DNA of 64,000 nt. Source: Chryseobacterium sp. CH25 (GTDB taxonomy: Bacteria; Bacteroidota; Bacteroidia; Flavobacteriales; Weeksellaceae). Position 1 is the first letter of the stretch, and the number at the start of each line of letters is the position of its first letter. The stretch is from assembly GCF_004119455.1 (NCBI RefSeq), contig NZ_NRQT01000001.1:372001-436000 (forward strand), given 5' to 3'. A model generated the notes under the pieces. The model did not search any database. It was not told the origin of the DNA and saw only the letters and a program-made list of their open reading frames with translations. The position numbers and the translations under genes were made by a program. Shown here piece by piece: positions 8,066-17,067 of the stretch.

Positions 8066-9130
8066 ATGAACAAAAAGCACAACTTCAGCGCAGGGCCATG
8101 TATCTTACCACAAGAGGTATTTGAAAAATCAGCACAGGCAATCTTAGATTTTAACGGGATCGGATTATCTCTTCTTGAAATTTCGCACAGAAGTAAAGAC
8201 TTCGTTGCAGTAATGGACGAAGCACGTGCAATTGTAAAAAGATTGATGAATCTTGGTGACGATTATGAGGTACTTTATTTAGGAAGCGGGGCAAGCATGC
8301 AGTTTGCTATGGTACCTTACAACCTGATGAAAGTAGGCGGAAAAGCTGCTTACCTGGATACAGGAACCTGGGCAGCCGGAGCCATTAAAGAAGCTAAAAA
8401 ACTGGGAACTGTAGATGTAGTGGGTTCTTCAAAAGAAGAAAACTATTCTTTCATTCCTAAAAATTATACTGTAGGTTCAGAATACGATTATTTCCACTGT
8501 ACTTCCAACAATACAATCTACGGAACTCAAATGAAATCTTTCCCTGAAGTGGACACACTGATGGTATGTGATATGAGTTCTGACATTTTCTCAAGACAAC
8601 TTGATTTTTCAAAATTTGATTTAATCTATGCCGGGGCTCAGAAAAATATGGGACCTGCAGGAGTTACTCTAGTAGTGATCAAAAAAGAAATCCTTGGAAA
8701 AACAGGAAGAGAAAACATGCTGTCTATGCTTGATTATTCTCAGCATATTTCCAAAGAGTCTATGTACAATACTCCACCGGTATTCCCAATCTATGCATCT
8801 CTGTTAACATTACAGCACCTTGAAAACAATGGTGGAATTGCTGCTGCAGAACAAAGAAACGAGGCGAAAGCTAAACTTCTGTATGATGAAATAGACAGCA
8901 ACCCATTATTTGAGACATTCTGCGTAAAAGAAGACCGTTCATTAATGAATGTTTCTTTCAACATTACAGACGAAAGCAAAAAAGAGGAATTCGACAACGC
9001 ATGGAAAGCTGCAGGTATCAGTGGACTTAACGGTCACAGAAGCCTTGGCGGTTACAGAGCAAGCTTATACAATGCCCTACCTATTGAAAGTGTACAGGTA
9101 TTGGTGGATGTAATGAAATCTATCAAATAA
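8066..9130 (+). CDS. serC: Phosphoserine aminotransferase
   Basis: This 354-residue PLP enzyme converts 3-phosphohydroxypyruvate and glutamate to phosphoserine in serine synthesis. Diagnostic sequence: the start HNFSAGPCILP, the GSGASMQFAMVPYNL phosphate-binding region, and the PLP lysine in YAGAQKNMGPAG. The length equals the family norm. The next gene encodes the preceding pathway enzyme, serA, 124 bases downstream with an inverted repeat between them. The phosphatase SerB is not in the window. Confidence 0.97.
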   Translation: MNKKHNFSAGPCILPQEVFEKSAQAILDFNGIGLSLLEISHRSKDFVAVMDEARAIVKRLMNLGDDYEVLYLGSGASMQFAMVPYNLMKVGGKAAYLDTGTWAAGAIKEAKKLGTVDVVGSSKEENYSFIPKNYTVGSEYDYFHCTSNNTIYGTQMKSFPEVDTLMVCDMSSDIFSRQLDFSKFDLIYAGAQKNMGPAGVTLVVIKKEILGKTGRENMLSMLDYSQHISKESMYNTPPVFPIYASLLTLQHLENNGGIAAAEQRNEAKAKLLYDEIDSNPLFETFCVKEDRSLMNVSFNITDESKKEEFDNAWKAAGISGLNGHRSLGGYRASLYNALPIESVQVLVDVMKSIK

Positions 9131-9149
9131 TTTTAGCATTAAAAAATTC

Positions 9150-9240
9150 AAAGATTGAAAGATTTAAAAGCAGTTAATTTAAATTTATTAATTTGCGCTC
9201 CAGTTTTAAAATTTTGAAATATTTAAATCTTTCAATCTTT
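9150..9240. repeat. AT-rich inverted repeat between serC and serA
   Basis: Perfect 19-base arms lie at 9150-9168 and 9222-9240 (AAAGATTGAAAGATTTAAA type) around a 53-base loop. The pattern is similar to that between the peroxiredoxin and thioredoxin genes but with a different sequence. Confidence 0.8.
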
Positions 9241-9254
9241 AAATCAAATAACAC

Positions 9255-10220
9255 ATGAAAGTTTTAGCAAACGATGGAATCTCAAAAGCAGGAGAACGAG
9301 CTTTAAAAGAAGCCGGAATAGAAATTCTGGACAATAGAGTGGCTCAGGATCACGTTATTAATTTTATCAACGATAATAATGTAGATGTTCTTCTTGTAAG
9401 AAGTGCAACAAAAGTAAGGCAGGACCTGATTGATGCATGCCCGGGACTTAAAATTATAGGTCGTGGCGGTATCGGAATGGACAATATTGATGTTGAATAT
9501 GCAAAAAGCAAGGGGATCAAAATTATCAACACTCCTACAGCATCTTCAAAATCTGTTGCAGAATTGGTTTTCGGACACTTCATTGCATTAGCCAGATTCC
9601 TTCACGAATCAAACAGACTGATGCCTTTGGAAGGTGAAACTCATTTCAATGCCATGAAAAAGTCATTCAGCAATGCTTATGAACTTTCAGGAAAAACATT
9701 AGGAGTAATCGGCTTTGGAAGCATTGGCCAGGAAGTCGTGAAAATAGGAATTGCTTTAGGAATGAAGATTCAGGTTCTGACAAGAAGCCCGAGAACAGAA
9801 GTTCTTACTTTGAATTTCTTTGACGGACAGTCTTTGAACTTTGAAATCACTTCCACCAATGATATGGATGCATTTCTTAAAGAATCAGACTTTATCAGCA
9901 TCAATACTCCGAAAACGAATGAATACATTATAGATACTCCACAGTTTGAAAAAATGAAAGACGGAGTCTATATTGTAAATACTGCAAGAGGCGGTGTGAT
10001 GAATGAAGTGGCACTGATTGATTTTATTGATTCAGGAAAAGTGGCAGGAGCTGCATTGGACGTTTTTGAAAGCGAACCCAATCCGGAACTTCCATTACTG
10101 ATGAATCCGGCACTATCCCTTTCCCCTCATGTAGGAGGAAATACGGTAGATGCGCAAGAGAAAATCGGTGTTGAACTTGCAGAACAAATTATTAAGCTAC
10201 AAAAAGAAACTATAAGATAA
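9255..10220 (+). CDS. serA: D-3-phosphoglycerate dehydrogenase (D-2-hydroxyacid dehydrogenase family)
   Basis: This 321-residue NAD-dependent dehydrogenase oxidises 3-phosphoglycerate, the first step of serine synthesis. Visible elements: LLVRSATKVRQDLID substrate-binding region, GRGGIGMDNID, the Rossmann motif GVIGFGSIGQEV near residue 155, catalytic Arg in NTARGGVMNE, Glu in VFESEPNPE, and His in SPHVGGNT. The protein is the short form without ACT domain, so no feedback-inhibition domain is present. The product of the neighbouring serC uses its product. The DUF1015 gene follows after 2 bases and is probably cotranscribed. Confidence 0.93.
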   Translation: MKVLANDGISKAGERALKEAGIEILDNRVAQDHVINFINDNNVDVLLVRSATKVRQDLIDACPGLKIIGRGGIGMDNIDVEYAKSKGIKIINTPTASSKSVAELVFGHFIALARFLHESNRLMPLEGETHFNAMKKSFSNAYELSGKTLGVIGFGSIGQEVVKIGIALGMKIQVLTRSPRTEVLTLNFFDGQSLNFEITSTNDMDAFLKESDFISINTPKTNEYIIDTPQFEKMKDGVYIVNTARGGVMNEVALIDFIDSGKVAGAALDVFESEPNPELPLLMNPALSLSPHVGGNTVDAQEKIGVELAEQIIKLQKETIR

Positions 10221-10222
10221 AT

Positions 10223-11467
10223 ATGCCTGTTTTTAAACCTTTCCGTGGAATAAGACCTCACAGAGATTTTGAGGATACTTTCCCTACCCATCCACTGGAT
10301 AATTTTACCCAGGAAGAAATAGCAGAAAAAGCTCAAGTTGAAAATACTTACATCAACATGATAAAACCATATGTTGTAAGTAAATCTAAAGATGTAGACC
10401 GAAACTTGAGAAAGATCCGTTCCACATTTGAAGAATTTTTGGACGAAAAAAAACTCGTTCAGGATAATTCTGCCTATTATCTTTACGAACAAATCTATCC
10501 TAACAAACAAATTTTCAGAGGCCTTTTAGGTCTTGCCAGTATTGAAGATTTCTGGAACGGAAAAATCAAAAGGCACGAAAGTACCATTCCTCAGAAAAAA
10601 GAAAAACTGGCTCATTACCTTGAAAAAGTAAACCTTCAGGCTGAACCGGTATTGCTTACCTACCCTGCCAACTCGAAAATTGAGTTGCTGATGAATCATG
10701 AGGAAAAGAATGTTCCAATCTTCAATCATATAGATACTATCGGAATCCGACATAAAATCTGGAGAATAGACAACCGTCTGAAGCTGCAGCAGTTTAAGGA
10801 AGTGATTGATCAGATTGATTCATTCTATATTGCCGACGGACACCACAGAATTGGTTCCACAGCATTAAATGCGAAAAAACATAAGGATAAAAACAAAAGA
10901 CACAACGGTACAGAGCAGTATAACTTTGTATACAGTTTTATTGTTTCCAACCAGTCCATCAAAATTCATGATTACAACAGAGTCCTGAATGATCTGAATG
11001 GTCTTTCCAGCGAGCAGTTCCTGAAAGAACTTGAGCAATATTTCTTAATTCACGAAAAAGGAGAAACTCCATACTTCCCATCTCAGAAATTCCACATCTC
11101 AATGTATCTGGACGGTAAGTTCTACTCTCTTCACGTAAAACACGATCTTCGTTCTAAAGAAATGTCTTTAGATAATCTGGACCACCATTTATTGGACAAA
11201 TACATCTTCAAAGGAATTTTAAAAATAGAAGATCCGGATAGCTCTGATCTGATCTCTTATGTAAAAGGAACATCCAACATTAACGGGATCAATATTTTAA
11301 AAGAAAAAATAGATACCGGAGAAGGAAAAGCCGGATTCGGAATTTATCCTGTAAGTTTTAATGATATGATTAAAATTTCAGATTTAAAACTGAGTATGCC
11401 TCCTAAATGTACATTCATTGAGCCAAAATTGATTACAGCACTGGTAATGTACGACATGAAACCTTAA
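10223..11467 (+). CDS. DUF1015 family protein
   Basis: This 414-residue soluble protein matches DUF1015 proteins, seen in FKPFRGIRPHRDF at the start and the conserved core IDSFYIADGHHRIGSTALNA with the ADGHHR signature. The biochemical function is unknown; the family is often encoded next to serine-biosynthesis genes, as here immediately after serA (2-base gap). The length is typical. No membrane or secretion signal is present. Confidence 0.9.
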   Translation: MPVFKPFRGIRPHRDFEDTFPTHPLDNFTQEEIAEKAQVENTYINMIKPYVVSKSKDVDRNLRKIRSTFEEFLDEKKLVQDNSAYYLYEQIYPNKQIFRGLLGLASIEDFWNGKIKRHESTIPQKKEKLAHYLEKVNLQAEPVLLTYPANSKIELLMNHEEKNVPIFNHIDTIGIRHKIWRIDNRLKLQQFKEVIDQIDSFYIADGHHRIGSTALNAKKHKDKNKRHNGTEQYNFVYSFIVSNQSIKIHDYNRVLNDLNGLSSEQFLKELEQYFLIHEKGETPYFPSQKFHISMYLDGKFYSLHVKHDLRSKEMSLDNLDHHLLDKYIFKGILKIEDPDSSDLISYVKGTSNINGINILKEKIDTGEGKAGFGIYPVSFNDMIKISDLKLSMPPKCTFIEPKLITALVMYDMKP

Positions 11468-11522
11468 TAAATTCCCATTTTTTTCCTACTTTTATCGTTG
11501 GAAAAAGAAAGGTAAATAAAAA

Positions 11523-12929
11523 ATGAAAAAAATATTCATTATACTTCCACTCTTTTTGAGTGGATTTTTATTTTCTCAAAAAAAAGTCCAGAAAAAACCT
11601 GCCGGCAGAACAGCAATTCCTGTAAAATTAAATTACCATGACGAATTCAAAAAGATCTCAGACGAGATCATGGCCAATGGCAGGGCTTATGAAAACCTTG
11701 GAGAGCTTACGAAAGGAATTGGGCCACGTTTCAGTGCTACTCCCGGGTATGCAAAAGCAGTAGAATGGGCAGAAAAAAAATTCAAGGAAATCGGCATCAA
11801 TATGATCTGGAGGCAGGAAGCTAAAGCTCCCGTATGGATCAGAGGAAAAGAATCCCTACAGATAAAAGCAGAAAATGGAGACTGGAGAAATATCAGAATG
11901 CTTTCATTCGGAAATTCTGAAGGAACAGGTGGCAAGGATCTGACAGGTGAAATTGTTTTAATTAATTCCACTTCAGAATTGAACGCCATGTCCATAGGCC
12001 AGCTAAAAGACAAAATTGTTTTCGTGAATGTTCCCATGGACCCGAAAATCATCAATACCAGTGATTCCTATTTACAGACTGCAAAATCAAAATTAATTTC
12101 CGCATCCGTTATTGCTAAAACAGGAGCAAAAGCATTAATCATAAGATCATTAACAACAGCTAATGATGATACTCCACACGCCAAAATGATTTATTATGAG
12201 CCGGATGATAAAGTTAAAATTCCAGCCTTATCAATCGGTGTAAGATCAGCAGATGAATTGGAGAAAACGTTGAAGAAGCAGAAAGTAACAGCCAAAATCA
12301 ACATGACTGCCGAATCAAAAGCCAGCACTACCAATCCCAATATTATTGCTGAAATTCAGGGTAAAAAAGATTCTAAAGTTATTGTTTTAGGCGCTCAGCT
12401 AGATTCGTGGGATGTTGGTGAAGGAGCTACTGATGACGGAACTGGAGTTGCTCAGTGTATTGAAGTTTTAAGAACATTGAAGGCACTTGGCTATGAAAAT
12501 AACCATACCATCCGGGTAGTTCTGTATGCCAACAGTGAAAACGGCGGACAAGGTCGCGAAATGTATGCTGCTTTTGTGAAAAAGAAAGATGAAAAACACA
12601 TATTCGCTTTAGGAACAGATGCCGGTGGCTATTCACCACGAGGATTTTCTTTGGATATGTCACCTCAAAGAAGAAGACTGGTTTTCCCCTGGAAAGAATA
12701 TTTCCTTCCTTATGGCGTTTATGATTTTGACCAAACAGATGCCATTCAGGACATCTCTCCTTTAAAAAAACTTGATATCCCTTTAGCAGAGCTTGTTGTA
12801 GACACCCAAAGATATTTCGATTATCATCATTCCGAACAGGATACTTTTGATAAAGTGAATAAAAGAGAACTTCTCCTCGGAGCGGTTGCTATAACACAAA
12901 TGATTTTTATGGTTGATAAAAATTGGTAA
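11523..12929 (+). CDS. M28-like secreted protein, probable catalytically impaired paralogue
   Basis: The 468-residue product has a signal peptide (cleavage near FLFSQK) and the M28 zinc-peptidase architecture with an inserted PA domain (about residues 130-260). Two residues normally essential are changed relative to the next two paralogues: the first zinc His of HLDSWD is Q292 (AQLDSWD), and the catalytic Glu of ANEEN is S338 (ANSEN). D304/D305, TDAGG and the C-terminal HH are retained. It is probably a pseudo-enzyme or has altered chemistry. It is first of a tandem trio, 1 base before the next start. Confidence 0.88.
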   Translation: MKKIFIILPLFLSGFLFSQKKVQKKPAGRTAIPVKLNYHDEFKKISDEIMANGRAYENLGELTKGIGPRFSATPGYAKAVEWAEKKFKEIGINMIWRQEAKAPVWIRGKESLQIKAENGDWRNIRMLSFGNSEGTGGKDLTGEIVLINSTSELNAMSIGQLKDKIVFVNVPMDPKIINTSDSYLQTAKSKLISASVIAKTGAKALIIRSLTTANDDTPHAKMIYYEPDDKVKIPALSIGVRSADELEKTLKKQKVTAKINMTAESKASTTNPNIIAEIQGKKDSKVIVLGAQLDSWDVGEGATDDGTGVAQCIEVLRTLKALGYENNHTIRVVLYANSENGGQGREMYAAFVKKKDEKHIFALGTDAGGYSPRGFSLDMSPQRRRLVFPWKEYFLPYGVYDFDQTDAIQDISPLKKLDIPLAELVVDTQRYFDYHHSEQDTFDKVNKRELLLGAVAITQMIFMVDKNW

Positions 12930-12930
12930 T

Positions 12931-14292
12931 ATGAAAAAGATTATAAATATATCATTATTAACTTTAGGAATAACCTTTATATCAGGACAGACTAAAGAAG
13001 ACTCCATACAGTTCAACAAAATCTCTACAGAAATCCTAAATAACGGTAAAGGATATGATGAGCTAAGAGAACTTACTAAAAATATAGGCCATCGCCTAAG
13101 CGGCTCCGAAGCCTACGAAAAATCTGTACAATGGGCAGCACAAAAACTTCGTGATGCCGGAGCTGATAAAGTATGGCTTCAAGAAGTGATGATCCCAGTT
13201 TGGGTAAGAGGAAAAGAATCCTTACACATCAAAACTTCCACCGGAAGCTGGAAAAGTCTTAAAATGCTTTCTCTGGGGAATTCTGAAGGAACAGGAGGAA
13301 AAGATGTTTCCGGAGAGATCATCATGGTTAAATCTCTTGAAGAATATGACAAACTCCCTGCTGAAAAAGTAAAAGATAAAATTGTTTTCTTTAATTACCC
13401 TTTCAATCAGGGGCATGTGCAGACTTTTATTTCTTATAGAGAATCTGGGGCCTACAGAAGAACCGCAGCTTCACTGACAGCCAAAAAAGGTGGAAAATTT
13501 GCGATTATCAGATCCCTCTCTTCAGCATTGGACGATGTTCCACATACAGGAAATATGCGATATGAAGAAAATATTTCAAAAATTCCGGCTGTTACCATTG
13601 GAAATACAACTGCCGATGAACTGGAAACTCTATTAAAAAATCAGAAAGTAACAGCAAAACTCAATTCCAACTGTGGGATGAAAGGAGAAAAGCTCTCCCA
13701 CTCTGTTATTGGCGAAATTACAGGGAAGAAAGATCAAAATGTAATTGTAGTGGGTGGACACCTTGATTCCTGGGATGTAGGTGAAGGGGCTCATGATGAT
13801 GGATCTGGGATTGTTCAGAGTATTGAAGTGTTAAGAACATTCAAAAAACTTGGAATACAGAACAACCATACCATCAGAGCAGTTTGCTTTGCCAACGAAG
13901 AAAACGGAACCAAAGGTGGAAAACAATACGGAAAAACAGCAAAAGACAACAATGAAAAACATCTTTTTGCTATAGAGTCCGATGCTGGTGGCTTCTCTCC
14001 CCGCGGAATCTCCTTGGAAATGGATGATGTAAAAAGAAACCAGATCAAAAGCTGGGGAAACCTGTTTCTACCTTACGGAGTTTACAACTTTGAAGGAAAG
14101 TATTCGGGTTCAGATATTGCTCCACTTCATGAGATGGGCGTTCCAACAGCAGAACTCGTTCCGGAACCACAGCGTTATTTCGATATTCACCACACCGCAG
14201 AAGATACTTTTGAAAAAGTCAACCGTAGAGAATTACTACTTGGCTCAACGGTGATGACACAACTTATTTATATGATTGATAAAAATTGGTAA
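12931..14292 (+). CDS. M28 family metallopeptidase, secreted (tandem copy 2)
   Basis: The start is taken at 12931, where MKKIINISLL begins a clean signal peptide ending ISGQ; an upstream in-frame ATG at 12913 overlaps the preceding gene. The mature enzyme has the co-catalytic dizinc site: H277 (HLDSWD), D289/D290 (AHDDGSG), E323/E324 (ANEEN), Asp of ESDAGG, and His of FDIHHT. A PA domain is inserted about residues 115-245. It is a predicted aminopeptidase or dipeptidase, periplasmic or secreted. Protein and DNA sequence are very close to copy 3, indicating a recent tandem duplication. Confidence 0.93.
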   Translation: MKKIINISLLTLGITFISGQTKEDSIQFNKISTEILNNGKGYDELRELTKNIGHRLSGSEAYEKSVQWAAQKLRDAGADKVWLQEVMIPVWVRGKESLHIKTSTGSWKSLKMLSLGNSEGTGGKDVSGEIIMVKSLEEYDKLPAEKVKDKIVFFNYPFNQGHVQTFISYRESGAYRRTAASLTAKKGGKFAIIRSLSSALDDVPHTGNMRYEENISKIPAVTIGNTTADELETLLKNQKVTAKLNSNCGMKGEKLSHSVIGEITGKKDQNVIVVGGHLDSWDVGEGAHDDGSGIVQSIEVLRTFKKLGIQNNHTIRAVCFANEENGTKGGKQYGKTAKDNNEKHLFAIESDAGGFSPRGISLEMDDVKRNQIKSWGNLFLPYGVYNFEGKYSGSDIAPLHEMGVPTAELVPEPQRYFDIHHTAEDTFEKVNRRELLLGSTVMTQLIYMIDKNW

Positions 14293-14294
14293 CA

Positions 14295-15653
14295 ATGAAA
14301 AAGATATTAGCATCCTCATTATTATGCTTGGGAATGGCTGTTTTTGGCCAAACCAAAGAAGATTCAATACAGTTCAGCAAAATCTCTCTTGAAGTTTTAA
14401 ACAACGGAAAAGGATACAGCGATCTTCGTGAACTTACTAAAAATATCGGCCATCGCTTAAGCGGTACCGAAGCTTATGAAAAATCCGTACAGTGGGCAGC
14501 ACAAAAACTTCGTGATGCCGGAGCAGACAAAGTATGGCTTCAGGATGTGATGATTCCTGTCTGGGTAAGAGGAAAAGAGTCCTTACATATCAAAACCTCC
14601 AACGGAAGCTGGAAAAGCCTTAAAATGCTTTCTCTGGGGAATTCTGAAGGAACAGGAGGAAAAGATGTTTCAGGAGAAATCATCATGGTTAAATCTATGG
14701 ATGAATACAATAAACTTTCTCCGGAACAGGTAAAGGATAAAATCCTATTCTTTAATTATGCTTTCAAACAATCATTTATAGAAACTTTTAAAGGATATGG
14801 TGATGCCGCTAAATACAGAACAACAGCAGCATCTTTAACGGCTAAAAAGGGAGGAAAATTTGCCATTATCCGTTCTCTTTCTTCAGCTTTTGATGATGTC
14901 CCGCACACAGGAGCTATGCGCTACGAGGAAAACATTTCTAAAATTCCTGCAGTAGCCATCGGAAGTACCACAGCAGATGAACTGGAAGTTTTATTAAAGA
15001 ATCAAAAAATCACCGCAAAACTTAATTCCAACTGTGGAATGAAGGGCGAGAAACTCTCCCACTCCGTGATTGGTGAAATTACAGGGAAGAAAGACCAGAG
15101 TGTAATTGTAGTAGGTGGACACCTTGATTCCTGGGATGTAGGTGAAGGAGCTCATGATGATGGGGCCGGAATTGTTCAGAGTATTGAAGTCTTAAGAACA
15201 TTTAAAAAATTGGGAATACAGAATAACCATACCATTCGGGTGGTTTGTTTCGCCAATGAAGAAAACGGAGTGAAAGGAGGCATCCAATATGGTAAAACAG
15301 TAAAAGAGACCAACGAAAAACACCTCTTTGCTATAGAATCCGATGCAGGTGGTTTTGCTCCTAGAGGTATTGCACTGGATATGGATGATACTAAAAGAAA
15401 ACAGATTCAAGGCTGGTCGAAATTATTCCTGCCTTATGGAGTGTATAATTTTGAAGAAAGGTTTTCCGGAACAGACCTTTACCCACTTCATGACATGGGA
15501 ATTCCTGCTGCCGAGCTGATGCCAGATTCTCAACGTTATTTCGATATTCATCATACTGAGGAAGACACCTTTGAAAAAGTAAACAGAAGAGAGCTTTTAC
15601 TAGGCGCTGTAGCGATGACCCATATTATCTATATGATTGATAAGAACTGGTAA
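14295..15653 (+). CDS. M28 family metallopeptidase, secreted (tandem copy 3)
   Basis: The start at 14295 (MKKILASSLL) is 2 bases after the previous stop; the 9-base-upstream ATG lies inside the preceding gene. It has a signal peptide ending VFGQ. All dizinc residues are present (HLDSWD, AHDDGAG, ANEEN, ESDAGG, FDIHHT). It differs from copy 2 mainly in the region at residues 140-180 and near the C-terminus, which may alter substrate choice. It is the last gene of the trio and is followed by a terminator. Confidence 0.93.
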   Translation: MKKILASSLLCLGMAVFGQTKEDSIQFSKISLEVLNNGKGYSDLRELTKNIGHRLSGTEAYEKSVQWAAQKLRDAGADKVWLQDVMIPVWVRGKESLHIKTSNGSWKSLKMLSLGNSEGTGGKDVSGEIIMVKSMDEYNKLSPEQVKDKILFFNYAFKQSFIETFKGYGDAAKYRTTAASLTAKKGGKFAIIRSLSSAFDDVPHTGAMRYEENISKIPAVAIGSTTADELEVLLKNQKITAKLNSNCGMKGEKLSHSVIGEITGKKDQSVIVVGGHLDSWDVGEGAHDDGAGIVQSIEVLRTFKKLGIQNNHTIRVVCFANEENGVKGGIQYGKTVKETNEKHLFAIESDAGGFAPRGIALDMDDTKRKQIQGWSKLFLPYGVYNFEERFSGTDLYPLHDMGIPAAELMPDSQRYFDIHHTEEDTFEKVNRRELLLGAVAMTHIIYMIDKNW

Positions 15654-15677
15654 TAGAATACCATAATTGATATAAAT

Positions 15678-15721
15678 AAACCCATTGAGTCTTATAAGAT
15701 TTGATGGGTTTTCTTTTTTTT
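15678..15721 (+). terminator. Terminator of the M28 peptidase operon
   Basis: AAACCCAT pairs with ATGGGTTT and is followed by TTCTTTTTTTT, 25 bases beyond the last M28 gene. Confidence 0.75.
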
Positions 15722-15889
15722 AACACCAATAGCACGAATGATTCCACAAATGACCCCATACAATAAAATAAATCACAAAAAAACCTATCTCAAGCAGCGT
15801 TTTTGTCATTCCAGAGAAATCCAAATAAAACTATTAAATATTGTTAGTTTAGATTATTACAGAATGATAAACTAAGTATTATTCCGACA

Positions 15890-16387
15890 TTAGATATTTA
15901 TCCTGTACCTAATTTGAGCAATAAAATGATTCCAGAAATATCTTACACCACATAGTTCCCAATTGACATCAAACTTATTGTTATCTTTAGCATAGTATGG
16001 TTTTGAAACTTTAGAATGAAACATGGGTTCCTCATTTTTTACAATTTCAAAATAATCAGCATCTAAATTTGATTTCCTATAATACTGAATTTCTATTACT
16101 GTTTCTTTCTTTGTTGCCTTGAAAATATAAAAATTAATATCATAAAGATCCTGATATTCTTTATTCAGAATCTCTATGACTGAGTCCAATGAAAGTATAG
16201 TTTTAGATTTATTTACTTTATTCCGAACCTTTCTTTGTTCAAAAAAATTCAGCCTTTCAAACTCATTAAAATCAGATACTATAAAAACATAGTTTGGAGA
16301 TATCTTATTCCAACAGTTTATCATTGCCAATCGTTGAAGATTAACAATACAAGTCTCAATATTTTCTTTTAAGTTTTCTTTGTTCAC
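15890..16387 (-). CDS. Hypothetical protein
   Basis: I do not recognise this 165-residue protein. It is soluble, without signal peptide or membrane segments, rich in Asn, Lys, Phe and Tyr, with an N-terminal helical part and an aromatic-rich C-terminal half (YFEIVKNEEPMF, VNWELCGVRYFWNHF). The base composition is more AT-rich than the neighbouring metabolic genes, as often seen for laterally acquired or fast-evolving accessory genes. It stands alone between the M28 operon and a repeat-rich intergenic region. The start at 16387 is the first ATG after in-frame stops. Confidence 0.6.
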   Translation of the reverse strand: MNKENLKENIETCIVNLQRLAMINCWNKISPNYVFIVSDFNEFERLNFFEQRKVRNKVNKSKTILSLDSVIEILNKEYQDLYDINFYIFKATKKETVIEIQYYRKSNLDADYFEIVKNEEPMFHSKVSKPYYAKDNNKFDVNWELCGVRYFWNHFIAQIRYRINI

Positions 16388-16462
16388 TATTCCAAAATTA
16401 AACTTTTTTACAATTATTCTAATAGAAATGGTTTAAAAACTGTACTCTAAAAATTCAACAGA

Positions 16463-16515
16463 AACGGGCTTTAGCCCGTTCCCATTATACATTAAATTCC
16501 ATTGGCTTTAGCCAA
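16463..16515. repeat. Pair of short palindromes (GGGCTTTAGCCC / TTGGCTTTAGCCAA)
   Basis: AACGGGCTTTAGCCCGTT (16463-16480) and TTGGCTTTAGCCAA (16502-16515) are near-perfect palindromes with the same core GGCTTTAGCC, 21 bases apart. This looks like a two-hairpin REP-like element. Confidence 0.75.
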
Positions 16516-16642
16516 AGTCTATATCTAAGAATTCTACATTCAAAATCTATTTTTCTTCGTTTAAGGAAATAATAAACAAAACTCCTTAAAAAACAGCACA
16601 ATACACCACTTCAAAATAAAGTGTTAATCGTAGAGTTATCAC

Positions 16643-16660
16643 TTTGGCATGAAATTGGCA
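16643..16660 (+). promoter_or_regulatory. Sigma-54-like promoter
   Basis: TTTGGCATGAAATTGGCA has GG (16646-16647) and GC (16658-16659) exactly 10 bases apart, fitting the -24/-12 consensus TTGGCACG-N4-TTGCW with few differences. The string GTAGAGTTAT lies just upstream at 16630-16639. Confidence 0.5.
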
Positions 16661-16669
16661 TTCCCTTTT

Positions 16670-16785
16670 ATGAGAAAAAATTAAAAAAGCACTAAGGATG
16701 AGAAAAAAGGTTTTCTGTGGATTTTCAGTTTTCCACTGATTCAAAGTTCATATCTCGTATATGAATCCTTTTTTTTCTACGATGC
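16670..16785 (+). ncRNA. Candidate small RNA downstream of the sigma-54-like promoter
   Basis: From the predicted start about 12 bases after the -12 element to a hairpin TTCATAT-CTCGT-ATATGAA followed by eight T (16751-16785) there is no credible ORF. A second small stem GTGGA/TCCAC is inside. A transcript of roughly 115 bases would result. No known family is recognised; this is a prediction from promoter plus terminator only. Confidence 0.35.
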
Positions 16786-17058
16786 CGTAAAAGATACGGG
16801 AACGTGATTAACTAGCCCTCCGGTTGATTTTTCACAGCAGATTTATGCCCCGTATCTAACAGGTATCATCAATAAACCCATGAGTCATTTATTGATTCAA
16901 AAATGATTATTTATCCCGGACTTTAGAGCCCGGTATCATAATATTGAATAAACGGCAAAGTTATCATGAACCTTAGCCCAGAAAAGAAATATGCTATTCT
17001 TTTTACCATGATACTTACACCAGATTTATTCTCAGTTAATTAATGTATAACCCTTAAA
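16786..17058. other. Structured intergenic DNA upstream of a small membrane-protein gene
   Basis: No gene is seen. Several short inverted repeats occur: CCGTA-N5-TACGG at 16788-16802, TCAATAAA paired with TTTATTGA around 16870-16900, CCGG-containing hairpin near 16917-16933, and TATCATG paired with CATGATA around 16961-17012. The composition differs from the surrounding AT-rich spacer. Confidence 0.4.
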
Positions 17059-17067
17059 ATGTTAGTA

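Noticed and set aside
16463..16515. CRISPR-like repeat pair
   Set aside because: The two palindromes differ and there is no array of equal spacers; they are REP-like elements. No CRISPR array or cas gene is in the window.
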